A stretch of 64,000 nt of DNA from Dechloromonas sp. TW-R-39-2 (GCF_016864195.1 NZ_CP045202.1:2387001-2451000), one strand, 5' to 3'; positions 1 through 9,192 are shown, counted from the stretch's first letter. Notes: generated by a model not told the origin, from the letters alone. Numbers and translations: made by a program.

Positions 1-1
1 C

Positions 2-166
2 GGCCCTATCCTGTGGGCCGTCGGCCTGACCATGGCCGTCTGCAATCTGGCAGGCGCCCAAGTCGGCACCCAACTGGCGCTGAAACATGGTGCCGGATTC
101 ATCCGCAAAGCCTTTCTCGGCGTTGTCTGCATCCTGATCGCCAAGCAACTGATCGACCTGCTGTAA
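2..166 (+). CDS. TSUP (TauE/SafE) family permease, C-terminal fragment
   Basis: The window opens inside this gene. The last 54 codons are readable, ending at TAA 164-166. The tail shows two hydrophobic helices separated by a short polar stretch containing LALKHGAGFIRKAF, the pattern of the final membrane segments in the TauE/SafE (TSUP) family of anion permeases. These are inner-membrane proteins that move sulfite, sulfonates or other small organic anions; the substrate cannot be told from this fragment. It ends 37 bases before the DctB-like kinase gene on the same strand, so co-transcription is possible. The call is moderate because most of the protein lies outside the window. Confidence 0.6.
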   Translation, partial: GPILWAVGLTMAVCNLAGAQVGTQLALKHGAGFIRKAFLGVVCILIAKQLIDLL

Positions 167-203
167 GCCCTGCTACCATACGCGACTCCACCGCTTGCCG
201 ACC

Positions 204-2072
204 ATGTCCAGCCGCCGCTCACTGCGCCACCTGCCGATTTTCATCCTGCTTCTCGTGCTGATGGGCCTGAGCAGTTTCGCTGCGCACCGCATCGCCCAGC
301 AACTGGGCATTGCCGACCTGCAAGCCACCGGATTGCACCGACTCGACCTCTACACCGCCAGCCTGGAACGCGAGATCGGCAAATATGCTTTTCTCCCCGG
401 CACACTCGGGCTTGAGCGCGATGTCCTGGACCTGCTCAGGAAACCGGTCGACAACAAGCTGGCACCGCAAGTCAATGCCTACCTTGAACAACTGAATGAC
501 CGTGCCGGCACGCTGTCGATCTATGTCATCGATGCCAGCGGCCATGTCGTGGCTTCAAGCAACTGGCGCCGGGCCGACAGTTTTATTGGCGAAGATCTCT
601 CCTTCCGCCCCTATTTCCGGGAAGCGATCGACAGCGGCAACGGCCGCTTTTTCGGCATCGGAACAACCCGCGGCGAACCCGGCTATTACCTGGCGTCGAC
701 CCTGGCGGACGAAAGCCGGACGTTAGGTGTAGCCGTCATCAAGGTCAGCCTTGAGCAACTCGAAAAATCATGGAGCACCGTCGAGGCACCGGTCATGGTG
801 ACCGACGAAAACGGCGTAGTCATTCTGGGCTCGGTCGCCGACTGGAAATTCACCACGCTGCGGCCGCTCGATGAAAACACCCGCAGCGCCTTCGACCAGA
901 CCCAGCAATACAACCGGCGCGCCCTGAAACCGCTCGGCCTCAAGGAAATACAGGAACTCGACCACGGCGCACGCCTGGTCCGAATTGCCAAGGAAGGTCC
1001 GGAGATGGTCACGGTCTACCCCGTTGCCGGCCGTTTTTTGGCGCAGTCGCGCCCGCTGCCCGGCACGCCATGGACACTGACCGTCCTCTCGCACCTTGAA
1101 CAGGTCGACGACATTGCCCAAAGCCGTGCGGCACTGGCCGGCGTCGGCGCCGCCTTCCTGTTCATGCTCGGCCTGATGCTCGATGAACGCCGGCGCCACC
1201 TGAAGGACCGCCTGGCCGCCAGAGAGGCGCTGCAACAAGCACATGATGAACTGGAACGCAAAGTCGATGAACGCACCGCCGATCTCTCGGCCGCCAATCA
1301 CTTGCTGCAGGATGAAATTGCCGAACGGATCAGGGCCGAACGGACATTGCGTGCAGCCCAGGATGAACTGGTCCAGGCCGGCAAGCTCGCCGTTATCGGA
1401 CAACTATCGACCGGTATCGCCCACGAACTGAATCAACCACTGGCTGCACTGCGCACGCTTTCCGGCAACGGCGTACGCTTTCTCGACCGGGGCGACCTGA
1501 CAACGACGCGCGCCAACCTCGAACGAATCGCCCAACTGGTCGACCGCATGGGCTTGATCACCGGACAACTGCGCGCCTTTGCCCGAAAATCAAGCGGCCA
1601 GTTGCAAGCGGTGGCGCTGTGCAGTGCGCTGGACAACGCACTCGCCCTGCTCGAACAGCGCCTGAGCGAACGCGGCATCAATATCGTTCGTCACTGCCCG
1701 TTGCCCGAGCCGTTCTCGCTCTGCGACGCCAATCGGCTGGAACAAGTGCTGGTCAACCTGATCGGCAATGCCCTTGATGCCATGGATGGACAAAGCGCAC
1801 CATGCCTCGAAATCAGCTGTGAAACCATCGGCCAGCAAGCTCGCCTGACCGTTCGCGACCACGGCCCCGGGCTGGCCGAAGAAGCCCTCGCCCATTTGTT
1901 CGAACCCTTCTTTACCACCAAGGAGGCCGGCGTGGGCCTGGGCCTCGGCCTGACCATTTCGGCCGGCATCGTGCGCGACTTTGGCGGTACGCTGAGCGGT
2001 GCCAACCACCCGGCCGGCGGCGCCATTTTCACCCTGGAAATCCCGTTGACCGCGGAACCCCGAAAACCATGA
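204..2072 (+). CDS. dctB: C4-dicarboxylate sensor histidine kinase DctB-like
   Basis: Membrane sensor kinase that would phosphorylate the response regulator encoded next to it. Numbering from ATG 204 (622 aa): a transmembrane helix at about 10-28, a periplasmic Cache-type sensor domain, a second helix at about 309-325, a coiled coil, then a HisKA domain with IAHELNQPLAALR (phospho-accepting His407). The HATPase domain has DHGPGL, FEPFFTTK and GLGLGLTIS boxes. The HisKA sequence and the four-base ATGA overlap with a DctD-type regulator are typical of DctB. A TTG at 195 is an alternative start; neither has a clear ribosome site. The dicarboxylate transporter it would control is not in the window, so the signal is inferred from the family. 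Confidence 0.88.
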   Translation: MSSRRSLRHLPIFILLLVLMGLSSFAAHRIAQQLGIADLQATGLHRLDLYTASLEREIGKYAFLPGTLGLERDVLDLLRKPVDNKLAPQVNAYLEQLNDRAGTLSIYVIDASGHVVASSNWRRADSFIGEDLSFRPYFREAIDSGNGRFFGIGTTRGEPGYYLASTLADESRTLGVAVIKVSLEQLEKSWSTVEAPVMVTDENGVVILGSVADWKFTTLRPLDENTRSAFDQTQQYNRRALKPLGLKEIQELDHGARLVRIAKEGPEMVTVYPVAGRFLAQSRPLPGTPWTLTVLSHLEQVDDIAQSRAALAGVGAAFLFMLGLMLDERRRHLKDRLAAREALQQAHDELERKVDERTADLSAANHLLQDEIAERIRAERTLRAAQDELVQAGKLAVIGQLSTGIAHELNQPLAALRTLSGNGVRFLDRGDLTTTRANLERIAQLVDRMGLITGQLRAFARKSSGQLQAVALCSALDNALALLEQRLSERGINIVRHCPLPEPFSLCDANRLEQVLVNLIGNALDAMDGQSAPCLEISCETIGQQARLTVRDHGPGLAEEALAHLFEPFFTTKEAGVGLGLGLTISAGIVRDFGGTLSGANHPAGGAIFTLEIPLTAEPRKP

Positions 2073-3409
2073 CCGAAACACTCAAAGTACTGATTATCGA
2101 GGATGACCCGGACGTTGCCCTTGGCTGCGAACAAGCCCTCCAACTCGAAGGCATCGCAACCGAGTGCGTCGGCAGTGCCGAGCAGGCCAGACGCCGCCTC
2201 GGCCATGATTTTCCCGGCATTGTGGTCAGCGATATCCGGCTGCCCAAAATGGACGGCATGACTTTCCTGCGGGAAACGCTGCTCATTGACCCGGAACTTC
2301 CCGTTGTCCTGATCACCGGCCACGGTGATATTTCGATGGCGGTACAGGCGATGAAGGATGGCGCCTACGATTTCATCCAGAAACCCTTTGCCCCGGAATA
2401 TCTGGTCGAAGTTGTCCGCCGCGCCCTGGAAAAACGCCGTCTGGTGCTGGAGGTTCGCAACCTGCGTCGCCAGCTCGACCAACGCAATCAACTCGAAAGC
2501 AAGCTGATCGGCCGGGCAGCCGGCATGCAGAAGGTTCGCCAGATGCTGCTCGGCCTCGCCGATAGTGCTGCCGATGTATTGATTCACGGCGAAACCGGGA
2601 CCGGCAAGGAGCTGATTGCCCGCTGCCTGCACGATGCCAGCCCGCGCCGTGATGGAAATTTCGTGGCGATCAATTGCGGCGGCCTGCCGGAAACCTTGTT
2701 CGATAGCGAAATATTCGGCCATGAGGCCGGCGCCTACACCGGGGCGGCCAAACGTCGGATCGGCAAGATCGAATACGCCAGCGGCGGAACGCTCTTTCTC
2801 GACGAAATCGAGAGCATGCCGCTGGCCATGCAGATCAAGCTGTTGCGCGTGCTGCAGGAAAGAACGCTGGAGCGCCTGGGATCGAATACGACCATTCCGA
2901 TCAACTGCCGCGTCATCGCCGCAACCAAGGAAGATCTGCTGGATCTTTCGGCGCGCGGCGGCTTTCGCAACGATCTGTATTACCGCCTCAGCGTCGCTAC
3001 GCTGAGCCTGCCGCCCTTGCGCGAGCGGCGCGAAGACATTCCGCTGCTGTTCGAGCATTTTCTGCTGCAAGCCTCGGCCCGCCACCAGCGCCCGGTTCCG
3101 GAAACTTCGGCCGGCCGGGTACGCCAGCTGGTCGGCTACCACTGGCCGGGCAATGTCCGTGAATTGCGCAACGTGGCCGACCGCTGCGTACTGGGCATCG
3201 AAAGCGGATCGCCTCCTTTCGGCCAGCCGCAAAGTGACGGCCCCACCCCACTTTCAGGAACAGTCGAGGCTTTCGAACGCGCCCTGATCGCCGATGCCCT
3301 GCGCCGCCACGGCAGCCTGGCCCGGACGGCGGAAGCGCTAGTTGTCGCCAAGACCACCCTGCACGACAAGATCAAGAAATACGGTTTGGGTGAGGACGGT
3401 AGCGAATAA
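2069..3409 (+). CDS. dctD: Sigma-54 dependent response regulator DctD-like
   Basis: NtrC-family activator, 446 aa. The receiver domain (about 1-120) has acidic EDD near the N-terminus, phospho-acceptor Asp55 in VVSDIRLPKMDG and the conserved Lys in IQKPF. The AAA+ domain has Walker A GETGTGKE (174-181), Walker B LFLDEIE and the sigma-54 contact loop GAYTGA (221-226, Tyr replacing the usual Phe, a common functional variant). A Fis-type helix-turn-helix lies at the C-terminus (LARTAEALVVAKTTLHDKI). The phrase GAAKRRIGKIEYASGGTLFL is characteristic of DctD. The gene overlaps dctB by four bases, indicating translational coupling. It would activate C4-dicarboxylate transporter genes with RpoN; none is within view. 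Confidence 0.9.
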   Translation: MTETLKVLIIEDDPDVALGCEQALQLEGIATECVGSAEQARRRLGHDFPGIVVSDIRLPKMDGMTFLRETLLIDPELPVVLITGHGDISMAVQAMKDGAYDFIQKPFAPEYLVEVVRRALEKRRLVLEVRNLRRQLDQRNQLESKLIGRAAGMQKVRQMLLGLADSAADVLIHGETGTGKELIARCLHDASPRRDGNFVAINCGGLPETLFDSEIFGHEAGAYTGAAKRRIGKIEYASGGTLFLDEIESMPLAMQIKLLRVLQERTLERLGSNTTIPINCRVIAATKEDLLDLSARGGFRNDLYYRLSVATLSLPPLRERREDIPLLFEHFLLQASARHQRPVPETSAGRVRQLVGYHWPGNVRELRNVADRCVLGIESGSPPFGQPQSDGPTPLSGTVEAFERALIADALRRHGSLARTAEALVVAKTTLHDKIKKYGLGEDGSE

Positions 3410-3584
3410 TCAGGCCAGCGGGCAGCCTGAAAGTCGCTTGCGGCTGTTACGGCCCATCGTTTTTGTGCCAACATCCGTCCGTTGACCGGAAAACCCGCAC
3501 AAGACAGTCGAATCATCCACGGCTTTCCTGGTTCACAAACAGGCCATCCTTCTTTCAGATATCAATTGCACTGACCGGCTGCCC

Positions 3585-4271
3585 ATGGAAAGCATCGTCC
3601 CCTCTGCCGACATCGCCGCGCTCTGGCTGACTCTCAAGCTGGCCACAACGGTCACGCTGTTGCTGCTGCTGATCGGCACACCGATCGCCTGGTGGCTGGC
3701 GCGCACCCGCTCCGCCTTGAAAGGCATCGCCAGTGCAGTCGTTGCCCTGCCATTGGTCCTGCCGCCCACGGTTATCGGGTTTTACCTTTTGCTGGCCATG
3801 GGGCCGAACGGTCCGGTCGGCCATATGACCCAGGCACTGGGTATCGGCTTGCTGCCCTTCACTTTCCCCGGACTGGTCATCGCCTCGGTGTTCTACTCGT
3901 TGCCTTTCGTTGTGCAGCCGATCCGCAATGCTTTCGAAGCGATCGGAGAACGTCCGCTGGAAGTCGCCGCCACCTTGCGTGCCAGCCCTTGGGATGCGTT
4001 CTGGTCGGTCGTCGTTCCACTGGCCAAACCCGGTTTCCTGAGCGGGGCGATTCTTGGCTTCGCCCACACGGTGGGTGAGTTCGGCATCGTGCTGATGATT
4101 GGCGGCAACATCCCGGATAAAACGCGCGTCGTTTCGGTACAGATCTACGACCATGTCGAAGCTCTTGAATACACTCAGGCACACTGGCTCTCTGCCGGCA
4201 TGCTGCTGTTCAGCTTCATCGTCTTGCTGGGTTTGTACGCCTACAGCCCGAATCGGCAAAAAATATTATGA
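3585..4271 (+). CDS. modB: Molybdate ABC transporter permease ModB
   Basis: Inner-membrane subunit of a molybdate (or tungstate) importer, 228 aa, about five hydrophobic helices. The cytoplasmic EAA loop that docks on the ATPase is visible as [20 protein letters not shown], followed by [18 protein letters not shown], highly typical of ModB. It overlaps modC by four bases. No modA-like binding protein precedes it: the 175 bases upstream hold no gene and dctD lies before that. The binding protein must therefore be elsewhere in the genome, or be lost. Imported molybdate would feed the molybdenum cofactor genes at 23.7-25.7 kb. Confidence 0.92.
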   Translation: MESIVPSADIAALWLTLKLATTVTLLLLLIGTPIAWWLARTRSALKGIASAVVALPLVLPPTVIGFYLLLAMGPNGPVGHMTQALGIGLLPFTFPGLVIASVFYSLPFVVQPIRNAFEAIGERPLEVAATLRASPWDAFWSVVVPLAKPGFLSGAILGFAHTVGEFGIVLMIGGNIPDKTRVVSVQIYDHVEALEYTQAHWLSAGMLLFSFIVLLGLYAYSPNRQKIL

Positions 4272-5347
4272 GCCATCAAATCCGGGCCAAATTTCGCGTC
4301 GACCGTAAGGATTTCCAACTGGATGTCGACCTGACGCTGCCAGGAAGCGGCATTAGCGTACTGTTCGGCCATTCCGGCTCGGGGAAAACCACCTGCCTGC
4401 GAGCCATGGCCGGCCTTGAACGTGCTCGCCATGCCTATTTCTCGATAGGCGAACAGGTCTGGCAGGATGAATCCCGTGGCCATTTCGTCCCGACGCATCA
4501 GCGCGCGCTGGGTGTCGTTTTTCAGGAAGCCAGCCTGTTTCCGCACCTTTCCGTGCGCGGCAATATGGAATATGGGCAAAAAAGGGCGTCGACCGCAGCA
4601 AACCGCTTCGCCTTGCCTGAAATTGCCGAATTGCTCGGCATCACCCCGCTCCTCGAACGTTCGCCGGAACAACTCTCGGGCGGTGAACGTCAGCGTGTCG
4701 CCATTGCCCGCGCCCTGCTCGCTGCACCCACGCTGCTATTGATGGACGAGCCTCTCGCCGCGCTCGATCTCAAGCGAAAACTTGAAATCCTGCCTTATCT
4801 CGAACGACTGCACGCCGAACTGGCCATCCCGATCATTTATGTCAGCCATGCCCCCGACGAAGTTGCCCGCCTGGCTGATCATCTGGTCTTGCTCGATGCT
4901 GGTCGCGTCATTGCCGATGGACCGCTGAACGACGTACTGTCGCGCATTGATCTGCCCGGTGTATTTGCCGACGACGCCGGTGTCGTGATTCAGGCAACGA
5001 TTGCCGCACATGAGGCTCATGACCTGACACGGCTGACCTTCCCGGGCGGTGCCATTTTCGTATCCCGCCACGGCAAAGCGCCCGGCACGCCAATACGCTG
5101 CCGCATTCATGCCCGCGACGTCAGTCTGGCCCTGGTCCCCCAGGAGCAGAGCAGCATTCTGAATAGCGTCAGCGCCACTGTCGTTGAACTGGCCCCGACC
5201 ACCACACCGGGTCATGTGCTAATCAAGCTGGACGTTGCAGGCACGCCGCTGCTTGCCCGGATCACGCAGCGCTCGGCTGAAAACCTGTCGATTCGCCCCG
5301 GTCTGGCGGTATACGCACAAATCAAGTCGGTTGCACTGCTCGCCTGA
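4268..5347 (+). CDS. modC: Molybdate ABC transporter ATPase ModC
   Basis: Cytoplasmic ATPase partner of ModB, 359 aa. Walker [10 protein letters not shown] is at 34-42, Q-loop [12 protein letters not shown] near 83-94, signature [16 protein letters not shown] at 136-151, Walker [13 protein letters not shown] at 157-168, and the switch His in YVSHAPDEV. The C-terminal about 70 residues form a Mop-type oxyanion-binding domain ([14 protein letters not shown]...GTPLLARIT), which sets ModC apart from other importer ATPases. The ATG overlaps the modB stop. No convincing ModE operator was seen upstream of modB. Length and domain order fit the family. Confidence 0.93.
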   Translation: MSHQIRAKFRVDRKDFQLDVDLTLPGSGISVLFGHSGSGKTTCLRAMAGLERARHAYFSIGEQVWQDESRGHFVPTHQRALGVVFQEASLFPHLSVRGNMEYGQKRASTAANRFALPEIAELLGITPLLERSPEQLSGGERQRVAIARALLAAPTLLLMDEPLAALDLKRKLEILPYLERLHAELAIPIIYVSHAPDEVARLADHLVLLDAGRVIADGPLNDVLSRIDLPGVFADDAGVVIQATIAAHEAHDLTRLTFPGGAIFVSRHGKAPGTPIRCRIHARDVSLALVPQEQSSILNSVSATVVELAPTTTPGHVLIKLDVAGTPLLARITQRSAENLSIRPGLAVYAQIKSVALLA

Positions 5348-5489
5348 AAGTACTTTGTCGAATGCTGCAGCGCGACAACGCCCGAAATGTCGTGCAGAAT
5401 CCACCCCCTCGATACACCCCAGCTTCCCCGGACGCAGATTCGCCAGTGCGTTTTAGCGACATGAAGCGTCCAAGCAAAGCCACAAAGCC

Positions 5490-6461
5490 ATGACCTCGGT
5501 TGATCAACTCAGTACAGACTGCCCCACGAACAATCCAGCAGAGGGAGCTCGCCGCCTGATCGACGGAGAAGAACGGGTTCTCTATGACGGCTACTGGATC
5601 AAGACCTACCCGGTCCCGGCAGATACGCTGGAAGCAAAAAAACGACTGATCGAGGGCCTGACGCGACGCTTGTTCAACCACACCGAACACGGCCTCAACA
5701 TTCCCGGCACCCGACTGGCCGAAGCCAAGGCGGCCCACGAATCCGAAACCGACCCGGCGCGCAAGCGGGTCAAGGCAGCCATGCTTGCCGGAGCCTACTT
5801 CAACCGGGCAACCGACATTTTCCGGCGCCTGGTCGAACTGCAGGCCGACGGAATCGAAATCAGCAGCGACGATGCGCTGATGCGTGAATGCGGACAGTGT
5901 CTGCTCGATGCCATGGCACTCGGCCGTTTCGTCCTTCATCGCAGCGGTGAAGAAGGGATTGACGAATTGTGGGGTGAGCCTTTCCGGGCTTTTTCGATTC
6001 CACTCGAAGATTTTTACGAAAGCCGCTACATCAAAATCGGGCAAACCATGCGCGATATCGACAAAATCGCCAATGCCATGATTAACAACTTTTCGGTCAT
6101 CGAGCCGTTTTCAGCCATCAAAAACCCGGTTCGCGACTTTGCCAATGCCGCCAAGATCAAGGCAGAAAACCTGCGTACCGACCATGATATTTTTGAGGTC
6201 TGGTCACAACTGGTCACGGCCGCCGAACGCCTGGGCAATTTCACGCCACTGCCGCAAGCCATTGAAAAACGTCAGCCCGACCTGTTTGGCCATCGCATCT
6301 CCGATGGCCTGCTACTCATTCGCCAGGGGCGTGACCTGATTTTCTATCTCGCCCGAGCCCGCACTCCGATGCCCAAAAGCACCCGTGACTATATCGAGCG
6401 TTGCGAGGTTTACCTCAACTCGGGTCGCCTACCCTTCATTCCTGCGCCCTTGCCTGCCTGA
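5490..6461 (+). CDS. Conserved protein of unknown function, 323 aa
   Basis: I do not recognise this family. The protein appears soluble and largely alpha-helical, rich in charged residues, without signal peptide, membrane helix or nucleotide-binding motif. The N-terminal part carries DGYWIKTYPVP, followed by a helical stretch with AKAAHESETDPARKRVKAAM; the C-terminal part has IRQGRDLIFYLARARTPMP. Composition and codon use match the neighbours, so it is likely a native gene. It stands alone on the plus strand, 142 bases after modC, and converges on the lipoyl-type carrier gene, whose stop is two bases beyond its own. A role cannot be assigned. Confidence 0.8.
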   Translation: MTSVDQLSTDCPTNNPAEGARRLIDGEERVLYDGYWIKTYPVPADTLEAKKRLIEGLTRRLFNHTEHGLNIPGTRLAEAKAAHESETDPARKRVKAAMLAGAYFNRATDIFRRLVELQADGIEISSDDALMRECGQCLLDAMALGRFVLHRSGEEGIDELWGEPFRAFSIPLEDFYESRYIKIGQTMRDIDKIANAMINNFSVIEPFSAIKNPVRDFANAAKIKAENLRTDHDIFEVWSQLVTAAERLGNFTPLPQAIEKRQPDLFGHRISDGLLLIRQGRDLIFYLARARTPMPKSTRDYIERCEVYLNSGRLPFIPAPLPA

Positions 6462-6463
6462 CC

Positions 6464-6709
6464 TTACTCTGCTTCAAGCGTCAGCAGCAGCGCCCCTTCA
6501 TCCACCGTATCGCCAGCGATAACGTGGATAGCTACCACCTTGCCAGCGTGCAGCACGGGAATATCAAGCGCCACCTTGCCGGTCTCCAGTGTCAGGATAT
6601 TGTCGCCAAACGATATTTCGTCCCCGATCTCGACAAGAATTTCAAGAATGAACACGGGGCCGCTGGCACATGAACCGCAACTTTGCCAGCACTCGGGATA
6701 CTTCGGCAT
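6464..6709 (-). CDS. Free-standing lipoyl/biotinyl carrier-type protein
   Basis: About 81 aa forming a single biotinyl/lipoyl attachment fold: ILVEIGDEISFGDNILTLE, then the turn ETGKVALDIP, then GKVVAIHVIAGDTVDEGALL. The turn matches lipoyl domains (ETDKV type) rather than the biotin turn (AMKM), so the Lys of ETGKV is the expected attachment site. In place of the usual first strand the N-terminus has MPKYPECWQSCGSCASGPVF with three closely spaced cysteines. ATG 6709 is chosen because longer starts run into the tRNA-Arg promoter and gene; neither 6709 nor 6730 has a strong ribosome site. No dehydrogenase or carboxylase gene is nearby, so its partner enzyme is unknown. Confidence 0.7.
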   Translation of the reverse strand: MPKYPECWQSCGSCASGPVFILEILVEIGDEISFGDNILTLETGKVALDIPVLHAGKVVAIHVIAGDTVDEGALLLTLEAE

Positions 6710-6752
6710 TCGAACAGAAAATTGGCGCATTCGATATTTTAGTGGATAGGCC

Positions 6753-6780
6753 TTGCATTCCGCGATTTTGTACGTATAAT
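6753..6780 (+). promoter_or_regulatory. Sigma-70 promoter of the tRNA-Arg pair
   Basis: TTGCAT (6753-6758), a 16-base spacer, and a perfect TATAAT (6775-6780). Directly after the -10 box comes GCGCCCC, a GC-rich discriminator typical of stable-RNA promoters under stringent control. The first tRNA gene begins 16 bases downstream of the -10 box. Confidence 0.8.
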
Positions 6781-6796
6781 GCGCCCCTCTGACAGC

Positions 6797-6873
6797 GCGC
6801 CCGTAGCTCAGTTGGATAGAGTATCTGGCTACGAACCAGAGGGTCGGGCGTTCGAATCGCTCCGGGCGCGCCA
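6797..6873 (+). tRNA. tRNA-Arg(ACG), copy 1
   Basis: 77 bases folding as a full cloverleaf: acceptor GCGCCCG with CGGGCGC, discriminator G, encoded CCA. The anticodon stem TCTGG/CCAGA encloses loop CTACGAA, giving anticodon ACG (read as ICG for CGU/CGC/CGA). The T-loop is TTCGAAT. It is identical to the second copy 61 bases downstream. Confidence 0.97.
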
Positions 6874-6934
6874 ACAGAAAAGCAGTAAGCCGGTTTCAAA
6901 AATCGGTGAGTAAATGAAGTTGAGTTTTTACAGC

Positions 6935-7011
6935 GCGCCCGTAGCTCAGTTGGATAGAGTATCTGGCTACGAACCAGAGGGTCGGGCGTTCGAATCGCTC
7001 CGGGCGCGCCA
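6935..7011 (+). tRNA. tRNA-Arg(ACG), copy 2
   Basis: Exact 77-base repeat of copy 1, including the encoded CCA. It shares the upstream promoter at 6753-6780 and is followed 17 bases later by an intrinsic terminator, so the two tRNAs probably form one transcript processed at the 61-base spacer. Confidence 0.97.
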
Positions 7012-7028
7012 GTAAAACCAGACATTCA

Positions 7029-7058
7029 GGCCAATCTCCGGATTGGCCTTTTTGTTTT
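7029..7058 (+). terminator. Intrinsic terminator after tRNA-Arg pair
   Basis: Perfect 8-bp stem GGCCAATC/GATTGGCC (7029-7036 with 7041-7048), loop TCCG, followed by TTTTTGTTTT. It closes the tRNA transcript just before the ettA leader. Confidence 0.9.
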
Positions 7059-7133
7059 GGTCGAAACACTATTCATTTGCCGCGAAGCCTCGTAGACTTT
7101 GCGGCTATTCATTTCCAGCGACAGGCAAGGTCC

Positions 7134-8801
7134 ATGGCTCAATACGTAATGTCGATGCTGCGCGTCAGCAAGATCGTCCCGCCCAAGCGGCAGATCATCA
7201 AGGATATTTCCCTCTCCTTCTTCCCGGGCGCCAAGATCGGCCTGCTCGGTTTGAACGGTTCCGGCAAGTCGACCGTGCTGAAGATCATGGCCAACGTCGA
7301 CAAGGAATACGACGGCGAAGTCCAGCACCTGGCCGGCGTCTCGATCGGCTATCTGCCGCAGGAGCCGCAACTCGACCCAGCCAAGACCGTCAAGGAAGAA
7401 GTTGAATCGGCACTCGGCGAAGTCATTCAGGCGCAAGCCAAGCTGGAAGCCGTTTATGCCGCCTACGCTGAAGAAGACGCCGATTTCGACAAACTGGCCG
7501 AAGAACAGGCCCGCCTTGAAGCAATTATCTCGACTGCCGGCGCCGATACCGAAGCCCAAATGGAACTGGCCGCCGATGCGCTGCGCCTGCCAGCCTGGGA
7601 AGCCGTGATCGGCAACCTGTCCGGCGGTGAAAAGCGCCGCGTCGCGCTGTGCAAGCTGCTGCTCGCCAAGCCCGACATGCTGCTGCTCGACGAACCGACC
7701 AATCACTTGGATGCCGAATCCGTCGAATGGCTGGAACAGTTCCTCGTCCGTTTCCCGGGCACCGTCGTCGCCGTCACCCACGACCGTTACTTCCTCGACA
7801 ACGCTGCCGAGTGGATTCTCGAACTCGACCGCGGCCACGGCATCCCGTACAAGGGCAATTACTCCAGCTGGCTGGAGCAGAAGGAAGCCCGTCTGGAGAC
7901 CGAAAACAAGCAGATCGACGCCCACATGAAGGCGATGAAGCAGGAACTGGAATGGGTGCGCTCGAATCCGAAGGCACGCCAGGCCAAGTCCAAGTCGCGT
8001 CTCGCCCGTTTCGAGGAAATGTCGAGCCAGGAATACCAGAAGCGCAACGAAACCCAGGAAATCTTCATTCCGGTCGGCGAGCGCCTGGGCGGCAAGGTCA
8101 TCGAGTTCAACGGCGTCACCAAGACCTTTGGCGACAAGCTGCTGATGGACAACGTCAGCTTCACCATCCCGGCCGGCGCCATCGTCGGCATCATCGGTCC
8201 GAACGGCGCCGGTAAATCGACGCTGTTCAAGATGATCACCGGCCAGCAGCAGCCGGACTCCGGCACGGTCGACATCGGCCCGACGGTCAAAATCGCCTAC
8301 GTCGACCAGTCGCGCGACTGCCTCGACGGCACCAAGACCGTGTTCGAAGAACTGGCCCAGGGCAGCGACATCCTGCAGATCGGCAAGTTCGAAATGCCGT
8401 CGCGCGCCTACATCGGCCGCTTCAACTTCAAGGGCGCCGACCAGGGCAAGCAGGTCGGCAATCTGTCCGGCGGCGAACGTGGTCGCCTGCATCTCGCCAA
8501 AACGTTGATGACCGGCGGCAACGTCCTGCTGCTCGACGAACCGTCGAACGACCTCGACGTCGAAACCCTGCGCGCCCTGGAAGATGCGCTGCTCGAATTC
8601 CCCGGCTGCGCGATGGTCATCTCGCACGATCGCTGGTTCCTCGATCGTATCTGTACGCACATCCTGGCCGCCGAAGGCGATTCGCAGTGGAACTTCTTCG
8701 AAGGCAACTTCCAGGAATACGAAGAGGACAAGAAGAAACGCCTCGGCGAAGAAGGTGCCAAGCCGAAGCGTATCCGCTACAAGCCGATCACCCGCAAATA
8801 A
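7134..8801 (+). CDS. ettA: Energy-dependent translational throttle protein EttA (ABC-F)
   Basis: ABC-F ATPase that binds the ribosomal E site and gates the first elongation steps according to the ATP/ADP ratio. The protein has 555 aa, the usual EttA length. Two ABC domains in tandem, no membrane part: Walker A GLNGSGKS (39-46) and GPNGAGKST; signatures LSGGEKRRVALCKLLL and LSGGERGRLHLAKTL; Walker B LLLDEPTNHLD and LLLDEPSNDLD. Between them lies the charged linker with the arm and P-site tRNA interaction motif. Start ATG 7134 is preceded by CAGGCAAGG; longer starts lack a ribosome site and begin too early. Ends at the terminator at 8852. High certainty. Confidence 0.96.
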   Translation: MAQYVMSMLRVSKIVPPKRQIIKDISLSFFPGAKIGLLGLNGSGKSTVLKIMANVDKEYDGEVQHLAGVSIGYLPQEPQLDPAKTVKEEVESALGEVIQAQAKLEAVYAAYAEEDADFDKLAEEQARLEAIISTAGADTEAQMELAADALRLPAWEAVIGNLSGGEKRRVALCKLLLAKPDMLLLDEPTNHLDAESVEWLEQFLVRFPGTVVAVTHDRYFLDNAAEWILELDRGHGIPYKGNYSSWLEQKEARLETENKQIDAHMKAMKQELEWVRSNPKARQAKSKSRLARFEEMSSQEYQKRNETQEIFIPVGERLGGKVIEFNGVTKTFGDKLLMDNVSFTIPAGAIVGIIGPNGAGKSTLFKMITGQQQPDSGTVDIGPTVKIAYVDQSRDCLDGTKTVFEELAQGSDILQIGKFEMPSRAYIGRFNFKGADQGKQVGNLSGGERGRLHLAKTLMTGGNVLLLDEPSNDLDVETLRALEDALLEFPGCAMVISHDRWFLDRICTHILAAEGDSQWNFFEGNFQEYEEDKKKRLGEEGAKPKRIRYKPITRK

Positions 8802-8851
8802 CGCCATTGCCACGATGCTCGCCAAAGCGGGCATCGCGTGCAAAAACAAAA

Positions 8852-8884
8852 CGGGCACCATTTCGGTGCCCGTCTTTCTTTTTG
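8852..8884 (+). terminator. Intrinsic terminator after ettA
   Basis: 8-bp stem CGGGCACC/GGTGCCCG (8852-8859 with 8865-8872), loop ATTTC, then the T-rich TCTTTCTTTTT. Confidence 0.92.
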
Positions 8885-8913
8885 TGCCCCGCAGTACCGG
8901 GGCTCAAAACCTT

Positions 8914-9192
8914 TTAGTGTTTCAGATTAGCCGAAAAAACAGCTTTGGACTTTTCCGAGAACTGGAATTCGTTGAACGCACGGCTGATTTCAGCATCGTT
9001 GCGACCTTCGGAGTGATCCTCGAAACTGATGCCGATGATCTTGCCGTTGGCAGCCAGTGTCTGGAAGGCGAAACGCCAGCGTTGAGCTTCTGCCAGCCGC
9101 TCGCGCAGTTCGGCTTCGTTGGAAATCGTAATGCCGGCTTTCTTCAGGGAATCCAGGAATTGTTCGAAGGATTCGTTGCTCAAACTGCCCAT
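8914..9192 (-). CDS. Small conserved protein of unknown function, 92 aa
   Basis: Not recognised. A small soluble protein, hydrophilic and probably helical at the N-terminus (ESFEQFLDSLKKAGI, EAELRERLAEAQRWRFAF), followed by GKIIGISFEDHSEGRNDAEI and a basic tail. ATG 9192 has a good ribosome site (GGAGAG) upstream. It converges on ettA, with the ettA terminator between them, and is divergent from the methyltransferase gene at 9304. Confidence 0.75.
   Translation of the reverse strand: MGSLSNESFEQFLDSLKKAGITISNEAELRERLAEAQRWRFAFQTLAANGKIIGISFEDHSEGRNDAEISRAFNEFQFSEKSKAVFSANLKH

Noticed and set aside
1691..3232. 513-codon open frame opposite dctB/dctD
   Set aside because: Shadow of two well-supported genes; no motif.
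6642..7025. Frame translating the tandem tRNA-Arg genes on the minus strand (GAIRTPDPLVRSQILYPTEL repeated)
   Set aside because: A familiar false protein arising from tRNA sequence; the DNA is tRNA.
7026..8861. 611-codon open frame opposite ettA
   Set aside because: Antisense shadow with low-complexity Val/Phe/Asp-rich composition typical of reverse frames.
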